From: Bacillus sp. SJS
GTDB lineage: Bacteria; Bacillota; Bacilli; Bacillales; Bacillaceae
NCBI RefSeq assembly: GCF_000732485.2
Contig: NZ_JAQV02000002.1
Location: forward strand, 1 to 64,000
DNA: 64,000 nt
Reading direction: 5' to 3'
The translations under genes and the position numbers were made by a program. A model generated the notes under the pieces. That model saw only the letters and a program-made list of their open reading frames with translations, did not search any database and was not told where the DNA came from. Numbering within the stretch: position 1 is the first letter of the stretch; each line of letters begins with the position of its first letter. Positions 8,447 through 19,079 of the stretch are shown here, piece by piece.

Positions 8447-8860
8447 ATGACAGAATATACTTATAACCTCATTATAACTAGTACGTTTGAATCAATAAAA
8501 ACAATGGTCCCCGGTACTTTTCATTACGAACTGGAAAACAGCCGTCTCTCAACCGCCGCTGTTCAGGTCGGCATCATCGGTGAAGTGAAGGGCAGCCTGC
8601 TTATTGAGGGCAATGAAGATGTTTTCAAAGATTTCGGACTGAAGCTTTACGGTATGGCACTCGAAGGTGAAATGCTGTCATCTTTTATTGGAGAATTTGC
8701 GAATATGGTAGCTGGACAAATGGCCACCAATCTTTCTTCAAAAGGAATGAAACTGGATATCACTCCGCCTAGGCTGCTGGAAGATACATTGGGGTTCAAT
8801 CCATATAGCCACAAACAGGAAGGACCCCTAAAAGTTTCTTTTTCTGAAAGCAGCCTTTGA
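8447..8860 (+). CDS. CheX/CheC-like protein (chemotaxis phosphatase family)
   Basis: A 137-residue protein with the CheC/CheX/FliY fold pattern: a central helix reading SSFIGEFANMVAGQM, where the family's conserved E-x-x-N pair (in CheX and CheC the CheY-P dephosphorylating residues) is present, and the second half GxLxI-like strands. No chemotaxis genes are near it, so its partner is unknown. GGAGG precedes the ATG at good spacing, TATGAT lies upstream, and a bidirectional terminator follows. Confidence 0.75.
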   Translation: MTEYTYNLIITSTFESIKTMVPGTFHYELENSRLSTAAVQVGIIGEVKGSLLIEGNEDVFKDFGLKLYGMALEGEMLSSFIGEFANMVAGQMATNLSSKGMKLDITPPRLLEDTLGFNPYSHKQEGPLKVSFSESSL

Positions 8861-8875
8861 ACATGACTGGCATAC

Positions 8876-8911
8876 AAAAAAGATCCCGCTTAAACAGCTG
8901 GGATCTTTTTT
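8876..8911. terminator. bidirectional terminator between the CheX-like gene and pbuX
   Basis: Twelve-base stem AAAAAAGATCCC / GGGATCTTTTTT with an inner GCT/AGC extension. Runs of T occur on both strands, so it can serve the two convergent genes. Confidence 0.9.
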
Positions 8912-8922
8912 CATGACATGAT

Positions 8923-10826
<1,904 letters not shown>

Positions 10827-10850
10827 CTATTCGTTTGAGGCGATGTATAC

Positions 10851-11003
10851 AAAAAAAAAGACATCGCCTACTATGAAGTAAGCAATGCCTATAGAAACCT
10901 GAATAGCATTCAGGTTGATCCGCACGTTCGCTTACTCATAGTCGGATCATTTACGGTAATCCGGTAGAAACTTGCAGGCCATATCCCTGCGATTATATGA
11001 GTG
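10851..11003 (-). promoter_or_regulatory. guanine-class purine riboswitch controlling xpt-pbuX
   Basis: The aptamer (11003 down to 10934) reads CACTCATATAATCGCAGGGA ... GTTTCTACCGGATTACCGTAAATGATCCGACTATGAGT, nearly identical to the B. subtilis xpt aptamer. The P1 ends pair, and the specificity base in CCGACTATG is C, which selects guanine or hypoxanthine rather than adenine. Downstream come a small hairpin (10897-10917) and a 12-bp terminator stem (10860-10871 with 10878-10889) followed by nine T residues, which is the expression platform. Ligand binding should promote termination. Confidence 0.96.
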
Positions 11004-11020
11004 CAATTGAATTACTATGG

Positions 11021-11049
11021 ATTATAGCATTAATTGTCGAACATGAAAA
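11021..11049 (-). promoter_or_regulatory. probable sigma-A promoter of xpt-pbuX
   Basis: Minus strand TTTTCA (11049-11044), 17 bases, TATAAT (11026-11021) with the extended TGC just before it. It starts the transcript shortly before the riboswitch. Confidence 0.65.
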
Positions 11050-11201
11050 GATTTACGAACAAAAAAGTATGGAGTATTAAAATTGTTCGCTTTTTCTAAA
11101 AACTTTTTTGTGGAACCCTGCGGGAAAGCAGGAAGGATGAGATGTCACACCCGCGTTGCCCATTTGCGGTGTGAACGGTCCTCTAGAAAGGGTTTTAAAA
11201 G

Positions 11202-11267
11202 GCTGATTGCAGCCAGCCGGGCAGGCGGTGAGCGTTTTGCAAAAGCTGCAAATCTTCCACTCCAATA
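11202..11267 (-). repeat. dispersed intergenic repeat, copy D (internally deleted)
   Basis: Begins GCTGATTGCAGCCAGC, keeps GGGCAGGCGGTGAGC, and ends CTTCCACTCCAAT, the same ends as the 130-bp copies at 22933-23062 and 61866-61997, but the middle is missing. The rest of 11060-11287 shows no gene or other recognisable signal. Confidence 0.6.
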
Positions 11268-11287
11268 ATTATTCAAAGCACCTATAT

Positions 11288-11339
11288 AAAAACACACCTC
11301 CCCGGAATGCTCAAACAGCTTCCCGGGGGGTGTGCTTTT
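11288..11339 (-). terminator. terminator after ypwA
   Basis: Long GC-rich hairpin AAAGCACACC.. / ..GGTGTGTTTTT on the minus strand with a C/G-rich inner stem, ending in a run of T. It lies about 45 bases beyond the ypwA stop. Confidence 0.85.
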
Positions 11340-11382
11340 AATACCGTTCCTCACTGCAGGTCTTTTCGGATAGCCCTGCTGT

Positions 11383-12885
11383 TTAAAGTGAATATAGTTT
11401 CGTGTATTTTTCCTCCAAAAAGTCAATCAGGTAGGTAGGGTTGAGTTCTTCCCCTGTCACCTCCATCAGAAGCTGCAGCGGTTTTTTCGTTTTTCCGTAT
11501 TGATGGATGCGTTCAGACAACCAGGCAAGAATACCGGAAAGTTCTCCTTTTTCTATCCGTTCTTCAAGGTCCGGCAGGTCTTTTAGCATGGATTCGCGGA
11601 TTTGCGCTGCATACAGGAGGCCAAGTGCATAGGAAGGGAAATAGCCGAAGCTGCCCCCTGACCAATGGACATCCTGCAGCACTCCTTTTGCATCATTAGG
11701 AGGGGTCACCCCTAAATATTCCTCATACTTTTCATTCCAAACGCGCGGCAGATCCGCTACTGCCAGATTTCCGTTAAATAGTTCCTTCTCAATTTCATAT
11801 CGGATCATAATATGAAGCGGATACGTCAGTTCATCCGCCTCTATTCGGATTAAAGAAGGCTTTGACTCATTTATAGCAAAGTAAAAGTCCTCTAAAGAAA
11901 CGCTGTTCAGCTGCTCTGGTGAGAATTCTCTAAGTGTCTCATAGTGCCTTTTCCAAAAACCAAAGCTCCGTCCTACGAAATTTTCATAAAACAGCGACTG
12001 TGATTCATGGATGCCATAGGATGTTCCGCTGCAAAGCAGCGTGCCTTCCAGATCGGCAGAAATATTTTGTTCATAAAGGGCGTGCCCGCATTCATGGATG
12101 GTACCGAAAATAGCGGTGCGGAAGTCATTCACATCATATTTCGTTGTAACCCTTACGTCACTGCGGTTCAGGGAAATCTGGAACGGATGAACTGTTTCAT
12201 CCAAACGGCCTGCTGAAAAATCATAGCCTAGTTCTTTTAGGAAAAACTCGCTCGCTTTTCTCTGGCCTTCTACTGGAAAGGTTTGATAAATAAATGATGT
12301 ATCCGGCTGTTTGTTTGAACCTGCAATCCTTTTAACAAGAGGAACAATTTGTTCTCTTAAGCTATTAAAAACACGATCCAGAATGTCCGTCGTCATGCCA
12401 GGCTCATAAAAATCAAGCAAAGTATTATAAGGAGTTCCTTCATAGCCCCAATACGTTAAAAATTTCTTGTTTGCTTCAATTAACTTCTCGAGGTATGGAG
12501 CAAACAATGAAAAATCCGACGTTTCCTTCGCAGTCTCCCAGACAGACTCCGCCTTTGTCTGAAGCATCACATACTCGGCGTATTCTTTTTCAGGAATCTT
12601 TTCATACTTTTTATATTCCTTCATCGATTCTTCTACGGCTGCCGAGGTTTTCACTGACAGCTCTTCTTGAATACTAAGCTGATCAAGCAATTCTTTCATT
12701 TCATTTGAAGTTTTCAAACGGAAGACTTCAGATGAAAGGACGCCAATGGTTTTTGATCGCTGATCGACAGCTTTTTTCGGTGCTCCGGTGCGCAGATCCC
12801 AAAACATGACATTCAATGCCTCATTATAGCTTTCTATTTTTTGCAGCAGATCGTAAAAACGAATTTCTATTGCATTCTCGTTCAT
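11383..12885 (-). CDS. ypwA: metallocarboxypeptidase, M32 (Taq) family (YpwA)
   Basis: A 500-residue zinc carboxypeptidase that removes C-terminal amino acids from peptides. The zinc-binding HExxH is HECGH at 264-268 and the third ligand lies in GIHESQS some 28 residues on, the M32 arrangement. Length equals B. subtilis YpwA (about 501). No signal peptide is present, so it acts in the cytoplasm. It stands alone with its own terminator. Confidence 0.94.
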   Translation of the reverse strand: MNENAIEIRFYDLLQKIESYNEALNVMFWDLRTGAPKKAVDQRSKTIGVLSSEVFRLKTSNEMKELLDQLSIQEELSVKTSAAVEESMKEYKKYEKIPEKEYAEYVMLQTKAESVWETAKETSDFSLFAPYLEKLIEANKKFLTYWGYEGTPYNTLLDFYEPGMTTDILDRVFNSLREQIVPLVKRIAGSNKQPDTSFIYQTFPVEGQRKASEFFLKELGYDFSAGRLDETVHPFQISLNRSDVRVTTKYDVNDFRTAIFGTIHECGHALYEQNISADLEGTLLCSGTSYGIHESQSLFYENFVGRSFGFWKRHYETLREFSPEQLNSVSLEDFYFAINESKPSLIRIEADELTYPLHIMIRYEIEKELFNGNLAVADLPRVWNEKYEEYLGVTPPNDAKGVLQDVHWSGGSFGYFPSYALGLLYAAQIRESMLKDLPDLEERIEKGELSGILAWLSERIHQYGKTKKPLQLLMEVTGEELNPTYLIDFLEEKYTKLYSL

Positions 12886-13092
12886 CTATGTATCCCCCTC
12901 TTATTCTTGCTGGAAAATTCCCACTTTTAGATTAATCGAAAAAAGAAAAGGATGTCAATCTATTCCTCAGGCAGAAGAGATTGGTTCGGCTTATTTTTAA
13001 CCTTTTTTACAGGAGGCAGCAATCTCCGTTTTTAAGAGCTTCTGGCTGATCCCGCAACTTTGCGCCTTGTTAAAAGCCGTTATGAGCAAAAT

Positions 13093-13139
13093 AAAAAAAA
13101 TCCAAGATCACTCATACTGCGAGCGCGCTTGGATTTTTT
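13093..13139. terminator. terminator after ypvA
   Basis: Stem AAAAAATCCAAG / CTTGGATTTTTT with a 21-base partly structured loop and T runs on both strands. It sits 35 bases past the ypvA stop. The rest of 12886-13173 holds no gene I can support. Confidence 0.85.
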
Positions 13140-13173
13140 CCTATCGTGTTATTAGACTCATGCTGCGTCCCTG

Positions 13174-15111
13174 TCAGCCAATCTCCCTATCCATCTTAGG
13201 TGTAACCGGCAGGACTTCATGTATGGCTTTAAGTGTTTCAGCTGATTGTCCTTCATCAATGAATATGCAAGCTGAGCCTGAATCGGATCCTGAACGTATT
13301 AACCGTCCAAGACCTTGCCGGAGCCTTAAAATCATATATGGCAAGTCCACTTGGGTGAATGCATCTTTCGAGTGGTTTCGTTTCGACTCAAATACCGGAT
13401 CAGCTGGAGGGAATGGCAATGACCAGATGATGAGATTTGATAGCGATTCGCCTGGTACATCAAGACCTTCCCACAGGTTTACCGTGCATAGTACAGAGCT
13501 TGCATCTCTTTGAAACTTTGATACCGTTTCGCTTATTTCGTTATCGCCTTCAAAGTAGATCGGGAAGCTGAACTGACCAGGATCTAAACGATCCCTGAAC
13601 CAATTCAATTCTTTTAACGAAGGGAAAAGAATCAATGATTTCCCTTGACTCTTTATTAACGATTTTTTGACTTTGTCCAGCTTTGCTTCAGCGGTTTCCT
13701 GATTATAGATGTAAAGCTCCATTTGTTCATCATAGTCAAAAGGAGAATCCACAGTGAAGGAAAGGTAGTCAGATATTCCAAGACTGCTTGCCATATAGTC
13801 GAATGATTTTCCGCTTGACAGAGTTGCAGATGAGAAAATGACCGGCTTATTGCTGCTGAATACTTTCTCCTTCAGCACTTCTTCAACGGTCCTCGGCATA
13901 ATGACGAGGCAAAGGTCTGCGCCCTGGCTTTCGGTCCATGAAACGGCGTGGTTTCCTTTATTGAATAACTGAAAAGAGTATTCCATCTGTTCAAGCGTTT
14001 CTTCTGCAATCTTCAGCTCGAATGGGTCAATTGTATAGAGTTCACCTTCAAATACAAGGGCTTCGCCAATTTGCTCGAGAGCAGACTGCAGCTGCATGCC
14101 TGTTTGCTTTAATTTAGCACTGCTTATAATTTCATAGCGTTCCGAATCGTTTGCTTTCACAGAAGAATCATCCAGCAAACTGAAAAATTCATCATTGATC
14201 ATGAGTGCATCTTCTACTAGGTTCGCAAATTCTTCTCTGATTTCGTTTTGCAGGAGGCGTTCCAGGCTTGCTTCAAGCGTGCTTTTTCTTACCCTGTACG
14301 TCAGCGCTTTTTGTGCTGCAAATTCCAGCAGATGCCCTTCATCAAATACGACACTGCTGTGCTCAGGAAGAAACGGCAAATGCCCTTCCCGCTTTCTTGA
14401 TTCAGCCGTCCACACATGCTCCATGTAGAAATCATGGGAGCAGATAATCAGATCTGCCGCTTTGCGGTAATGGTCTCTAGAAAGCGTCAAACCGCAGCGC
14501 TGCCGCAGCTCACAGGTCTGGCAGTCCTGGAAGGGATCCCAGGAAATACGTTTCCACTCATTATCCGATACATCCGGATACTGCTTCCGGTCGCCATATG
14601 GAGTGTAGCGCTGCAAGCCGCTTGGCTGATGTACAAAGTCCGGCAATTCTTCGTGTATTTGATCGAATTTTTCGTTGTCTTCTTTTTCTACCGTGTCTTT
14701 CAGCTTTTTCGCACACAAATATTGATCCTGCGATTTACTTAATCTGGCATCTACAGTCAAATCCAAATGCTTGGCGATTTTACGGATATCGCCTTCTTCT
14801 TTAACAAGCTGCTCAATCAGCGTTTCATCTGCACAAGCAATAACGGCAGGCTTACCGGTATATCTCGCATAGGCAATAGTAAAAAGCAAATAGACTAGTG
14901 TTTTTCCAGTTCCGACACCGGCTTCAGCAAAAATCGTTTTCTTTTCTTTGAAGGCTCTTTCAAGCTGAAAAGCCATAAAAATCTGTTCATCCCGTAAATC
15001 AAAACCCTTTTCGGGCAATATGTCATAAAAAACGTCACCAATCCAATTGGATAATCCTTCATAGAACGTTTCATCTTTAGATATAGGAAATGGCAATCGG
15101 GCAGTTGTCAT
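13174..15111 (-). CDS. ypvA: DinG/XPD-like ATP-dependent DNA helicase (YpvA)
   Basis: A 645-residue superfamily 2 helicase of the XPD/DinG type. Walker A EAGVGTGKT is at 63-71, the DEAH-like box VFDEGH follows, and late motifs include TVNLWEGLDVPG and RQGLGRLIR. Four cysteines (133, 197, 200 and 206) sit where XPD-family proteins bind a 4Fe-4S cluster. This contrasts with the second DinG paralogue at 36781-39576, which lacks them. Probably unwinds damaged or structured DNA; the exact role of YpvA is not established. Confidence 0.9.
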   Translation of the reverse strand: MTTARLPFPISKDETFYEGLSNWIGDVFYDILPEKGFDLRDEQIFMAFQLERAFKEKKTIFAEAGVGTGKTLVYLLFTIAYARYTGKPAVIACADETLIEQLVKEEGDIRKIAKHLDLTVDARLSKSQDQYLCAKKLKDTVEKEDNEKFDQIHEELPDFVHQPSGLQRYTPYGDRKQYPDVSDNEWKRISWDPFQDCQTCELRQRCGLTLSRDHYRKAADLIICSHDFYMEHVWTAESRKREGHLPFLPEHSSVVFDEGHLLEFAAQKALTYRVRKSTLEASLERLLQNEIREEFANLVEDALMINDEFFSLLDDSSVKANDSERYEIISSAKLKQTGMQLQSALEQIGEALVFEGELYTIDPFELKIAEETLEQMEYSFQLFNKGNHAVSWTESQGADLCLVIMPRTVEEVLKEKVFSSNKPVIFSSATLSSGKSFDYMASSLGISDYLSFTVDSPFDYDEQMELYIYNQETAEAKLDKVKKSLIKSQGKSLILFPSLKELNWFRDRLDPGQFSFPIYFEGDNEISETVSKFQRDASSVLCTVNLWEGLDVPGESLSNLIIWSLPFPPADPVFESKRNHSKDAFTQVDLPYMILRLRQGLGRLIRSGSDSGSACIFIDEGQSAETLKAIHEVLPVTPKMDREIG

Positions 15112-15518
15112 GTATATACACCGTTCCTCTTTATGAATTCAGAACTCTAATTGTACCATGCAGCTCTCTGCCCTGCAACTGATGAGCTAGACGGAGATAC
15201 ACCCTGGAATACTAATTCACATTGAGTCCATTTTTCATTTCCCAAACGCCTGAATACGGACCCATATGATTCCGTCAGCCTTTCAAGTCCGCTTTTTTAC
15301 TCCATCAAATCCCGCTGTATGTCTCATATGGAGCGGTGCCACAGGCAGGCGCCTGTCCCCTCAAATTTTACTGTACTAAAGCTCAGGCACCCTCGCTTCA
15401 AAGCCTTGATACATAAGGGCTGGACGCATAATGCCTCTGTCCCCCGGTGCGTTGAAGCAGAACGGCACTGGCACCACCCGCTAATCCTAATCCACATCGA
15501 ATCATCCCCTTAACAGTC
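15112..15518. other. 407-base non-coding interval with repeat-like segments
   Basis: No gene with a credible start is visible. The section 15331-15475 carries scattered fragments of the kind GGTGCCACAGGCA, GCGCCTGTCCC, CTCAGGCACC and GGCACTGGCACC, which look like decayed GTGCC/GGCAC intergenic repeats common in Bacillus genomes and distantly reminiscent of the TGCCTGGCA array at the left edge. The ypvA promoter should lie at the left end. Confidence 0.5.
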
Positions 15519-15549
15519 AAAAAGAGGAACCTTAAGCTTGGTTCCTCTT
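15519..15549 (-). terminator. terminator after yptA-like gene
   Basis: Perfect 10-bp stem AAGAGGAACC / GGTTCCTCTT (15522-15531 with 15540-15549) and a T run on the minus strand. Confidence 0.85.
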
Positions 15550-15584
15550 GGGTGCGGATGATTTAATCAAGCCTCTCAGCGAGC

Positions 15585-15779
15585 TCAATTCTTATCATAC
15601 AAAGTATGAATGATTAGTTTCCTCTCCAGTGAAGAAGCGTGGGAGATTGCGTGAAGCAAATCTTCCCTTGCTGTCCCAATGGATTGGACTGCTGCACTGT
15701 CAGCTGACTGGTCTGACAAGTGTTCAAACGAACGGTTCAGCGCATTCGTGATCCGCTGAAATTCTTCATTGCCCAGCAT
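15585..15779 (-). CDS. small protein, YptA-like by position
   Basis: A 64-residue hydrophilic helical protein starting MLGNEEFQRI. The start is placed at 15779 because AAAGGAGTG lies 9 bases upstream; an upstream in-frame start at 15803 would place the ribosome site inside the gene. B. subtilis has the 63-residue yptA at this place between rlmL (ypsC) and ypvA, so it may be the counterpart, but I cannot confirm the match from sequence. Function unknown. Confidence 0.6.
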   Translation of the reverse strand: MLGNEEFQRITNALNRSFEHLSDQSADSAAVQSIGTAREDLLHAISHASSLERKLIIHTLYDKN

Positions 15780-15836
15780 AAACGGCTTCACTCCTTTTTG
15801 CACAGATACTTGCAGTTTATGCCGGGCACAGACACT

Positions 15837-16979
15837 TTATACGTTTCTTGGAGGTCTAGGACCCCAAAATTGATAATAATCCGTTCGAAGAAAACCATTA
15901 AACAGCTTTCGTTTTTTTGTTGCCTTTTTCCCATAAAACTTTTCGAAGTCAGGATGGGACGTAAGCATATAAACAGACCAGGTGTCAATTCCGTTGAATG
16001 CCTGTCCCATCTGCCTGTACATGTGCTCTACTTCCTTTTTATCACCTAAACGCTCGCCATACGGAGGATTACCGACAACCACTCCGTACTCCAAAGGAGA
16101 GGTAAAGTCCCTAACCTGCATCTGTTTAAATTGAATTAAATCAGCCAGACCGGCTTCTTCCGCATTTTCTTTCGCAATTCCGATCATCCTGTGATCAATA
16201 TCACTGCCGAAAATTTCAAGCTTCTGATCATAATTTGCCAGATCCTCAGCTTCCATTCTAGCTTCTCTCCATACGTCTTTTCCAATCCAGTCCCACTGCT
16301 CTGACGCGAACTCGCGATTGAAGCCCGGTGCGATGTTTTGACCAATTAAAGCTGCCTCCATCGGAATCGTTCCGGAACCGCAGAAAGGATCCGCAAAGGG
16401 TTTATCAGGATTCCAATTCGTCAGCATCACAAGAGCAGCTGCCAGCGTTTCTTTTAACGGTGCTTCTCCCTGCCCGATCCGGAAACCTCTTTTATGCAGT
16501 CCTGTACCTGATGCATCAATTGTAAGTGTGCAGATATCCTTATGCAGGGCGACTTCAATACGGTAAAGCGGACCGTTTTCGTCAAACCAGCCGGATTGTT
16601 TTTTATAATGCTTCTTTAGCTTTTCAACGACTGCTTTTTTAACAATGCTTTGGCAATCGGGTACAGAAAACAGCTTGGACTTGACCGATTTCCCGATAAC
16701 CGGAAATTCGGCGTTCTCCGGTATGTAATCGCCCCAGTTTAAGGCTTTTGTTTGTTCAAAAAGATCATCAAACGTTTCAGCTTTAAATTCTCCAACCTTT
16801 ATTTTAATCCGGTCCGCCGTGCGAAGCCAAAGATTGGAACGCGCGATTGCTTTGGCGTCACCCTTAAAAATAACTTTCCCATTTTCCGTTTCGTGTTTAT
16901 ATCCAAGATCCCCTACCTCTTTGGCTACAAGCGCTTCAAGCCCCATAGCGGAGGTGGCGATCAGAGTAACATCCTTCAT
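15837..16979 (-). CDS. rlmL: 23S rRNA (guanine-N2)-methyltransferase, RlmL/YpsC family
   Basis: A 380-residue RNA methyltransferase. An N-terminal THUMP RNA-binding region (about residues 45-155) precedes a Rossmann methylase with the SAM site DPFCGSGTIPMEAA and the catalytic motif VVGNPPYGERL. This is the YpsC type, half the size of the E. coli RlmL-RlmK fusion. GGGGAG precedes the ATG. It lies just downstream of rnpB, another gene of the RNA machinery. Confidence 0.9.
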   Translation of the reverse strand: MKDVTLIATSAMGLEALVAKEVGDLGYKHETENGKVIFKGDAKAIARSNLWLRTADRIKIKVGEFKAETFDDLFEQTKALNWGDYIPENAEFPVIGKSVKSKLFSVPDCQSIVKKAVVEKLKKHYKKQSGWFDENGPLYRIEVALHKDICTLTIDASGTGLHKRGFRIGQGEAPLKETLAAALVMLTNWNPDKPFADPFCGSGTIPMEAALIGQNIAPGFNREFASEQWDWIGKDVWREARMEAEDLANYDQKLEIFGSDIDHRMIGIAKENAEEAGLADLIQFKQMQVRDFTSPLEYGVVVGNPPYGERLGDKKEVEHMYRQMGQAFNGIDTWSVYMLTSHPDFEKFYGKKATKKRKLFNGFLRTDYYQFWGPRPPRNV

Positions 16980-17045
16980 TATTGCAGCTCCCCATTCCTT
17001 TGAAATGGCGGCGCCGAATCGACGTGCGCCCGTACATATTGTAAC

Positions 17046-17073
17046 GAAAAAGCTCTCCTGTCACAAGGAGAGC
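17046..17073 (-). terminator. terminator after rnpB
   Basis: Eight-base stem GCTCTCCT / AGGAGAGC (17052-17059 with 17066-17073) followed on the minus strand by TTTTTC. Confidence 0.85.
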
Positions 17074-17107
17074 CATGCATTCATCATATAGTGGATAACT
17101 TTTACCT

Positions 17108-17520
17108 AATAACGTTCGATAAGCCATGTTTTGTTCCTTCGTACTGCAAACGGCTGTCGCCTCGTACTCAGGCGGCAATCATCTATCTACAGAGACAAAC
17201 TGCTCTGTCTTTCCCTTTGTTCAATTTCTCCGGGAAAATGCCCCTACCATTATTTGGGTTTCTCGCTCGAGGGGTTTACCGCGTTCCACTCCTGCAATTT
17301 CTTGCAGGACTACGTCACTGTGGCACTTTCAGAGTATTAAAGCCATATTCCAAATGGAACTTAGGCTCGTTCCCCGCCGTTAGTCCAGAAATTCCAGACT
17401 ACCCTGGCTTATGAATTCGCCAGGCACGAACACTACGGGCATCTCAGCACCGTGCGAGCATGGACTTTCCTCTGCAGCCCTAAAGACTGCAGCGATTACC
17501 TGAACGTCATTATTTAGTTA
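17108..17520 (-). ncRNA. rnpB: RNase P RNA, type B
   Basis: The RNA subunit of RNase P, which trims tRNA 5' ends. The minus strand contains the universal blocks GAGGAAAGTCCATGCTCGCA, GGTGCTGAGATGCCCGTAGTG, GAGTGGAACGCGGTAAACCC, CTCGAGCGAGAAACCCAAAT and GTAGATAGATGATTGCCGCC, in the order of B. subtilis rnpB. The ends pair as P1 (AATAATGACGTTC near 17515 with GAACGTTATT at 17117-17108). The 5' end is approximate. It has its own promoter and terminator. Confidence 0.97.
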
Positions 17521-17542
17521 GCCGCTGTTAACAGCAATGTAA

Positions 17543-17571
17543 ATTATAACGGGTTATAATACAAAAATCAA
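17543..17571 (-). promoter_or_regulatory. sigma-A promoter of rnpB
   Basis: Minus strand TTGATT (17571-17566), exactly 17 bases, TATAAT (17548-17543). Transcription should begin around 17536-17538. Confidence 0.85.
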
Positions 17572-17604
17572 TAGCTGATTTTGGAAGACCGTCTTTTGTA
17601 TGTA

Positions 17605-17901
17605 TTAATCGTACAACTTGCTTCCAAATACATGTTTTTCAAGGTTGGACAATCTTTTCAGAATGTCAAAGTTCGTTGTATTGGTTTGTGCAGGCTGCTT
17701 TTTATATGCTTCTTCAAGCTGCTTCTTCAATCGAAGATTTTCCTGTTGAAGCTCTTCTATTTCCTGGTGGAATGTCTCATAATCCTTGATGATATAATCA
17801 AGATATTTATCCACATCTTCTTGTCTGTATCCTCTTACAGAGGTTTTAAATTCTTTTTCAAGTATTTCTTTGGCCGTCAGCTTCACTTTGTCAGAAAGCA
17901 T
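17605..17901 (-). CDS. gpsB: cell division and cell wall coordinator GpsB
   Basis: A 98-residue DivIVA-related protein that shuttles PBP1 (PonA) between septum and side wall. The N-terminal DivIVA-like domain, starting [14 protein letters not shown] and including [12 protein letters not shown], is followed by a coiled coil and the conserved C-terminal [17 protein letters not shown]. The start is put at the ATG with GGGGTG upstream, giving the same length as B. subtilis GpsB; a GTG three codons earlier overlaps that site. Its partner gene ponA lies 11 kb away in the same window. Confidence 0.96.
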   Translation of the reverse strand: MLSDKVKLTAKEILEKEFKTSVRGYRQEDVDKYLDYIIKDYETFHQEIEELQQENLRLKKQLEEAYKKQPAQTNTTNFDILKRLSNLEKHVFGSKLYD

Positions 17902-18152
17902 CTCTTTCACCCCGATCGAAAATGGTTACTTCATATTTTTTCAGAAATCCTTCCAAATGTCAATTTCCCCAATAAAGTATGTTTTTAAACAAAGGCTTGT
18001 TTCGCAAACTTTGAAGCAGGGAAATAGAATTTGCTGTGGTTATGGCTGGGTTTTTGTTCCTGCTACTCTGTTCATTGGCGGCGGGTATGCTCGTCGCCTG
18101 TCACGCTTCTCCAGCCTGCTCATCCTTTTTTAGGTAAGCCTTAGTAATTGAA

Positions 18153-18701
18153 TTATTCTTCATCCTGAAGGTCCTCTACGATGTTTTGAAGATCATAAAA
18201 GGTAAAGGCCTTAATGGTATATTCGTTTGCGGATTTCATTTTACGGGCGGTTTCCAGCATAAATTTAGGAGAGCCTGGTTTTTCTTCATCGTAAATAAGC
18301 AGCAATCCGTCCGTTTTTTGAATGAAAAATTGGTTTTTCATGATAAATTGCTTTGGGTTTTCATATGGACGCTTCGTGATGCTGTCGACGAAATCCGCCT
18401 CCATAAGAACACGTTCATATTGTTCTTTGTTTGCTTCCTTCCACTTTTCCTCTTGATTTAAAAAGGGTGTAAGGACGGCAAGGTTAAGCTGAGGATACTC
18501 GAGCCTCAGTTCGATGACCACTTCTGCTGCCCACAGCTCGACACCGAGCTGGCCGCTGATTACGACCCACTCAAGCCCCTCATCTAAAAGAACCTTCAAT
18601 TCTTTTTCAATCAGCTTTTTTATGTAAAAAACTGCCGGATGGCTTTTTGAAAACACACCAAGCTCATGCGGCTTATATCCCGTGATCGCAATTGTTTTCA
18701 T
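18153..18701 (-). CDS. ypsA: YpsA, SLOG-superfamily protein (DUF1273)
   Basis: A 182-residue protein starting [15 protein letters not shown], with the [21 protein letters not shown] core of the SLOG (SMF/DprA-LOG) nucleotide-binding fold. YpsA has been linked to cell division in Gram-positive bacteria, which fits its place beside gpsB. The ATG at 18701 has AGGTG upstream; the GTG three codons earlier overlaps it. The precise ligand is unknown. Confidence 0.9.
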   Translation of the reverse strand: MKTIAITGYKPHELGVFSKSHPAVFYIKKLIEKELKVLLDEGLEWVVISGQLGVELWAAEVVIELRLEYPQLNLAVLTPFLNQEEKWKEANKEQYERVLMEADFVDSITKRPYENPKQFIMKNQFFIQKTDGLLLIYDEEKPGSPKFMLETARKMKSANEYTIKAFTFYDLQNIVEDLQDEE

Positions 18702-18723
18702 CTTTATCACCTGTAGAATAAGT

Positions 18724-18749
18724 AAAGGAGCTGATGATGTCAGCTCCTT
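18724..18749 (-). terminator. terminator between cotD and ypsA
   Basis: Ten-base perfect stem AAGGAGCTGA / TCAGCTCCTT (18725-18734 with 18740-18749); the tail TTTACTTATT on the minus strand is only moderately T-rich. Confidence 0.65.
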
Positions 18750-18757
18750 CCTGAATC

Positions 18758-18982
18758 TTAGCGCGGTCCCGGTCCGCTGCAGTTAAAGTGCTGGTGGGAT
18801 ACCTCGTTCACAGCAGATTGCGTTTGCGGATGATAGTGCAAATGCTGATACATCTGATGGTTAACGTTAGTAGTGTGCTGAGGATGGATATGGGGCACTG
18901 CCGTAGTTGAATAGGTATTATGCACACAGCATTGAGTAGGGTGCACGATAGGCGGCATCATACAAGGTCTTCTTCCAAACAT
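18758..18982 (-). CDS. cotD: inner spore coat protein CotD family
   Basis: A 74-residue protein starting [19 protein letters not shown], rich in His, Pro and Cys, with [20 protein letters not shown] in the middle: the composition and opening of CotD, an inner coat protein of spores. GGGAGTGGAG lies before the chosen ATG. A sigma-K-like arrangement (AC - 17 bases - CATAACTTG) lies upstream on the minus strand, as expected for a late mother-cell gene, but the -10 is imperfect. Confidence 0.88.
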   Translation of the reverse strand: MFGRRPCMMPPIVHPTQCCVHNTYSTTAVPHIHPQHTTNVNHQMYQHLHYHPQTQSAVNEVSHQHFNCSGPGPR

Positions 18983-19079
18983 TTTCTCCACTCCCTTAGA
19001 TAAATATCTTGCTTTCCATACAAGTTATGTGAAAGGGAGTATACATGTACTATTACAAATACCTATTTTTTTGTACAAA

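Noticed and set aside
11083-11268. 61-codon plus-strand frame between xpt and ypwA
   Set aside because: It covers the decayed intergenic repeat copy D, has no ribosome site and a repeat-derived composition.
17091-17414. Open frames across rnpB on the plus strand
   Set aside because: The stretch is the RNase P RNA gene; the frames are chance readings of its complement.
18000-18135. Further copy of the dispersed intergenic repeat upstream of gpsB
   Set aside because: Only vague similarity (GGCGG, CTCGTCGCCTGTC) and neither end sequence is present.
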